Assembly: GCA_018609965.1 (NCBI GenBank)
Contig: JAHENP010000019.1
Location: forward strand, 1 to 6,760
Source of the DNA: Haloferacaceae archaeon
Lineage (GTDB): Archaea > Halobacteriota > Halobacteria > Halobacteriales > Haloferacaceae
Direction: 5' to 3'
DNA length: 6,760 bases
Part shown: piece after piece, positions 4,595 to 6,760 of the stretch
Layout of the letters: the number at the start of each line of letters is the position of its first letter
Numbering within the stretch: the first letter of the stretch is position 1
Notes under the pieces: generated by a model
Told to the model about the DNA's origin: nothing
The model's input: the letters and a program-made list of their open reading frames with translations, nothing else
Databases searched by the model: none
Program-made: the position numbers and the translations under genes

Positions 4595-5527
4595 ATGAGT
4601 CTCGACTCGTTGCGGTCGGACGTGCCACCCGCAGACCAGACGACAGTCGCGCACCTCCTGTGTGCGCGGGCGGCCCGCGAGACGGGGTTGCTGGCGGCGT
4701 ACCTGGAGTCGGCAGGCACGCCCGCGGCGGCCGCAGAGGTCGCGGGCGTGACCGAGGAGAGTGCGCGTGTCGCCGGCCGCGTCCTCGCTGAACTGGACGT
4801 GCTTGAACGGGTCGACGGGGAGTACGAGCCGACGAACCGCGCGCTGGGGTTGTTGACGAAGCGCGACCCGCGTTCCGTCGGCGAGCTTCCGCACCGACTC
4901 GACGTGCTCGACACGCTGGTTGCGCTGCCGGAGACGATGGAGACAGGGGTGCCGCCGACGCTCCCCGAACAGTGGGATCGCGATCAGGTCGGCGCCCGCG
5001 AGGCCGTTCCGGCGGCGACGCGGCGTGCGGTCGTCACCGCGGCGGTGCGTGCCCACCCGGACGCGGAGTCGGTTGTCGACGTGTGTGGCGGCGCCGGAAC
5101 GTACGCCGCGGAGTTTCGCGAACGCGGGTTGTCGGCGACGCTCGTGGAGTCACAGTCGGTCGTCGAGGCGGTGCGTCCGCTCGCGGAGAGCCGCGATCTC
5201 GACGTGTTCGCCGGCCCGGTGTCGGAACTGCACTGGACGTTCGACATCGGCTTTCTCGGTGACGCCGTCGCGGCGATGGCGCCGGCGGAGGCCGCTGCGA
5301 CTGTCGACGCGGTGGCGGACCACGTTGCCGACGACGGCCGGCTGGTGGTCGTCGACCAGTTCGAGTCGTCGACGGCCGCGGCTGTCCGGAGTCTCGCGAC
5401 CGGCGACGGTGACGTGCCGACGACAGAGACGGTCGGCGACTGGCTCCACGCGGCCGGCTTCGACGATGTCGAGACGGCGCCGGTACCCGGTACCGACCGT
5501 GTCGCCGTGATCGGCTCTCGGGAGTGA
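4595..5527 (+). CDS. Class I SAM-dependent methyltransferase with N-terminal winged-helix-like domain
   Basis: A 310-residue protein with the two-domain plan of small-molecule O-methyltransferases. Residues about 15-95 form a helical, winged-helix-like dimerisation domain (AHLLCARAARETGLLAAYLESAGTP ... VLAELDVLERVDGEYEPTN). The rest is a Rossmann-like SAM-binding domain. Motif I is VVDVCGGAGTYAAEF (160-174), the acidic residue ending strand 2 is E185 (ATLVES), and GRLVVVDQF is at 248-256. The strand-4 region (WTFDIGFLGDAVAAM, 214-228) lacks the catalytic His of plant-type O-methyltransferases, so the reaction is open. I chose the ATG at 4595; an in-frame ATG at 4583 would add four residues. 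It may be transcribed with the pcm fragment upstream, as no promoter of its own is obvious. Substrate is unknown. Confidence 0.8.
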   Translation: MSLDSLRSDVPPADQTTVAHLLCARAARETGLLAAYLESAGTPAAAAEVAGVTEESARVAGRVLAELDVLERVDGEYEPTNRALGLLTKRDPRSVGELPHRLDVLDTLVALPETMETGVPPTLPEQWDRDQVGAREAVPAATRRAVVTAAVRAHPDAESVVDVCGGAGTYAAEFRERGLSATLVESQSVVEAVRPLAESRDLDVFAGPVSELHWTFDIGFLGDAVAAMAPAEAAATVDAVADHVADDGRLVVVDQFESSTAAAVRSLATGDGDVPTTETVGDWLHAAGFDDVETAPVPGTDRVAVIGSRE

Positions 5528-5540
5528 GTGGTCGGCCGTC

Positions 5541-5553
5541 AGGAGTGACTCCT
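5541..5553. terminator. 13-base perfect palindrome after the methyltransferase stop
   Basis: AGGAGT and ACTCCT flank a single G, 14 bases after the stop codon. It could be a small 3' hairpin or a regulator site for the next gene. There is no T-run after it, so a terminator role is only a guess. Confidence 0.25.
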
Positions 5554-5566
5554 CGCCGTCGCGCCC

Positions 5567-5578
5567 CGTGTTCACACG
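5567..5578. promoter_or_regulatory. Dyad CGTGT-TC-ACACG upstream of the dehydrogenase promoter
   Basis: Two perfectly complementary 5-base arms lie 11 bases upstream of the TTTTA element at 5590-5594 and about 45-50 bases before the start codon. That position, just upstream of the TATA/BRE region, is where archaeal activators or repressors often bind. Confidence 0.3.
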
Positions 5579-5587
5579 TTAACCACG

Positions 5588-5596
5588 CGTTTTACC
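5588..5596 (+). promoter_or_regulatory. TATA-like promoter of the short-chain dehydrogenase gene
   Basis: CGTTTTACC contains TTTTA at 5590-5594, centred 29 bases before the GTG at 5621. It is the only AT-rich motif in the spacer apart from GTTAAC just before it. Spacing suits a leaderless transcript starting at or very near the GTG. Confidence 0.45.
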
Positions 5597-5620
5597 CCGC
5601 CCGTCCGACCACCGAGACGT

Positions 5621-6493
5621 GTGACCGACAGTGACACATCAGACCAGCGGACGGTCGCGCCGCCGGAGATCGGGCCGGACGATCCGCTCGTGGTGGACGA
5701 CGAGCGGTTCGTCGCGGAGAACGTCTGTCTCGTCACCGGCGCGGCCTCGGGGATCGGCCGCGCGGTCGCGCTCGTCGCGGCCGCCAACGGCCTCACCGTC
5801 GTCGGCGGCGACATGGACGAGGAGGGACTCGCGGCGACGGGCGACCGGATCGCGGAGTTGGGGTTCGAGGGCGCGTTCCACGGCGTCGAGGCGGACCTGA
5901 CGGACGACGACGACATCGAGCGACTGGTCGAGACGGCCGGGGACCACGGCCGGGTAACGTTTCTGGCGAACGTCGCCGGCCTCCAGCGCGTTGCGCCGGT
6001 CGAATCGTTCCCGATGGACGCCTACGACCGCCTGCAGGCGGTGATGGTGCGCGCGCCGACACTGCTCGCGAAGCTGTGTGTGCCGCGGTTCCGGGAACAC
6101 CAACACCGGTGTGGCGTCGGCAACATGGCGTCGGTGCACGGCCACTACGTCACCGCGGACAAGGTCGCGTACAACGTCGCCAAGTTCGGGGTGCGCGGGC
6201 TGACGAACTCGCTGGCCGCCGAGAGTGACGGCGACTTCCGCGCCTTCTCGGTGTCGACGGGCTACGTGAAGACGCCGCTGGTCACCGAGCAGATTCCCGA
6301 CACCGCAGACCAACGCGGCATCTCCGTCGACGAGGTGATCGAGGACGTGATGCTCGGGCAGGCGCGGACGACGGAGATGATGGAGCCGGTGGAGGTGGCC
6401 AACCAGTTCTGCTACGGCTTCTCAGAGTACGCCGCACACCTCAACGGCGCGGACCTGCTCCACGACGACGGGATGGTGAACACCTACGAGTGA
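5621..6493 (+). CDS. Short-chain dehydrogenase, D-3-hydroxybutyrate dehydrogenase-like
   Basis: A 290-residue cytoplasmic oxidoreductase of the classical SDR family. It has TGAASGIG (39-46) for the dinucleotide, D64 at the end of strand 2, which predicts NAD(H) over NADP(H), and NVAG (117-120). The catalytic residues are S171 (NMASVHGHY), Y184 and K188 (YNVAK). The stretch from the active site onward (GYVKTPLVTEQIPDTADQRGISVDEVIEDVML, then a gap and LNGADLLHDDGM) follows the pattern of D-beta-hydroxybutyrate dehydrogenases, which interconvert 3-hydroxybutyrate and acetoacetate. A 30-residue acidic N-terminal extension precedes the fold. The start is a GTG; no ATG before the fold is in frame, and a promoter element stands about 29 bases upstream. 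The role may lie in polyhydroxyalkanoate or ketone-body-type metabolism, but substrate is inferred only. Confidence 0.87.
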   Translation: MTDSDTSDQRTVAPPEIGPDDPLVVDDERFVAENVCLVTGAASGIGRAVALVAAANGLTVVGGDMDEEGLAATGDRIAELGFEGAFHGVEADLTDDDDIERLVETAGDHGRVTFLANVAGLQRVAPVESFPMDAYDRLQAVMVRAPTLLAKLCVPRFREHQHRCGVGNMASVHGHYVTADKVAYNVAKFGVRGLTNSLAAESDGDFRAFSVSTGYVKTPLVTEQIPDTADQRGISVDEVIEDVMLGQARTTEMMEPVEVANQFCYGFSEYAAHLNGADLLHDDGMVNTYE

Positions 6494-6659
6494 CGCGGGA
6501 AGCGAGGAATCGGGGGGAGCGACGTGACCGGGGGAGTCGCGGGGGTTGAGGGCCCGCGGTGCCTGAGTCACGCAGTGAATCGCGCGGGTTGGGTCGCGCG
6601 GTGAATCGCGCGGGTTGGGTCGCGCGGTGAATCGCGCGGCGGGGGGAACTGCGCGCCGA
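6494..6659. other. Convergent intergenic region with G-runs and tandem repeats
   Basis: This lies between the stops of two genes facing each other. It has G-runs at 6512-6517, 6530-6534 and 6541-6545, with a shorter one at 6550-6552, and then the tandem repeat at 6575-6639. It probably acts as a two-way transcription end. No gene is visible, and its open frames are proline/arginine-rich shadows. Confidence 0.5.
6575..6639. repeat. 26-base tandem repeat, 2.5 copies
   Basis: 6575-6600 and 6601-6626 are identical 26-base units, and 6627-6639 repeats the first 13 bases. The bases before 6575 (GAGTCACGCA) look like a decayed end of a further copy (GGGTCGCGCG). Within the array CGCGCG-GTGAAT-CGCGCG occurs twice (6595-6612 and 6621-6638), each able to fold as a 6-bp hairpin. 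A 26-base period is not a multiple of three, so it is not a coding repeat. Confidence 0.85.
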
Positions 6660-6760
6660 TCAGTCGGCGGCTTCGGGGGCCGGGGACTGTGGTGCGGGCG
6701 GGGTCTCGACGGCGGTGAACAACAGCGACGAGAGCGCGTCAAGCACCTCGTTGCGTTCCG
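6660..6760 (-). CDS. 3' end of an unidentified gene running off the window
   Basis: On the minus strand an open frame enters from the right edge and ends with TGA at 6662-6660. The 32 visible residues begin ERNEVLDALSSLLFTAVE, an amphipathic helix, and end in a Pro/Ala tail with acidic residues (PPAPQSPAPEAAD). Acidic residues, G/C third positions and convergent orientation argue that it is real. I do not recognise the protein. The coding start lies outside the window. Confidence 0.5.
   Translation of the reverse strand, partial: ERNEVLDALSSLLFTAVETPPAPQSPAPEAAD

Noticed and set aside
1483..6493. A single operon or novel multi-gene system from Nudix to the short-chain dehydrogenase
   Set aside because: All genes are on one strand, but most have their own TATA-like element, the spacers differ and the functions do not form a known pathway. 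Co-orientation alone is not enough.
6575..6639. CRISPR array
   Set aside because: The repeats are head-to-tail with no unique spacers, only 2.5 units of low-complexity GC, and no cas gene is in the window.

Overview
The window looks like chromosomal DNA from an extremely halophilic archaeon (class Halobacteria). The DNA is GC-rich with strong G/C preference at third codon positions. The encoded proteins are rich in Asp and Glu. Several genes have an AT-rich TATA-like element about 25-30 bases before an ATG or GTG, the leaderless layout usual in haloarchaea. Several families, notably the S10-like protein and the archaeal riboflavin reductase, also fit. I cannot name the species from sequence alone.

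Bases 1-299 hold no convincing gene. They contain a strong TATA box, several near-perfect hairpins, and a hairpin with flanks like the right end of haloarchaeal IS200/IS605 (IS1341-type, TnpB-associated) elements. This is best read as a transposon remnant or a TnpB-less guide-RNA-like locus. Next, on the minus strand, comes a two-gene operon: an S10-like ribosomal-family protein (971-1294) and, 2 bases downstream of it, the archaeal riboflavin-pathway reductase (300-968). A divergent promoter region (1295-1482) separates it from the plus-strand genes.

The plus strand then carries a Nudix hydrolase of the diadenosine-tetraphosphatase type (1483-1944), an acyl-CoA dehydrogenase (2058-3218), and a membrane-anchored surface protein with a Thr/Pro-rich stalk and a lamin-tail domain (3258-4211). 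After these come a truncated protein-L-isoaspartate methyltransferase (4115-4498), a class I methyltransferase with an N-terminal winged-helix-like domain (4595-5527), and a short-chain dehydrogenase resembling D-3-hydroxybutyrate dehydrogenase (5621-6493). The acyl-CoA dehydrogenase and the short-chain dehydrogenase could both serve acyl-CoA/hydroxyacid metabolism, but each appears to have its own promoter and nothing shows that they are co-transcribed.

The last 270 bases are a convergent intergenic region with G-runs and a 26-base GC-rich tandem repeat that can form serial hairpins. It ends in the 3' end of an unidentified minus-strand gene that runs off the window. The two most notable places are the transposon-end/guide-RNA-like remnant at the left edge and the damaged junction at 4040-4500. 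At that junction the lamin-tail reading frame runs on into the isoaspartate methyltransferase in another frame, and the methyltransferase has lost its C-terminal half. I see no defence system, CRISPR array, tRNA or rRNA.
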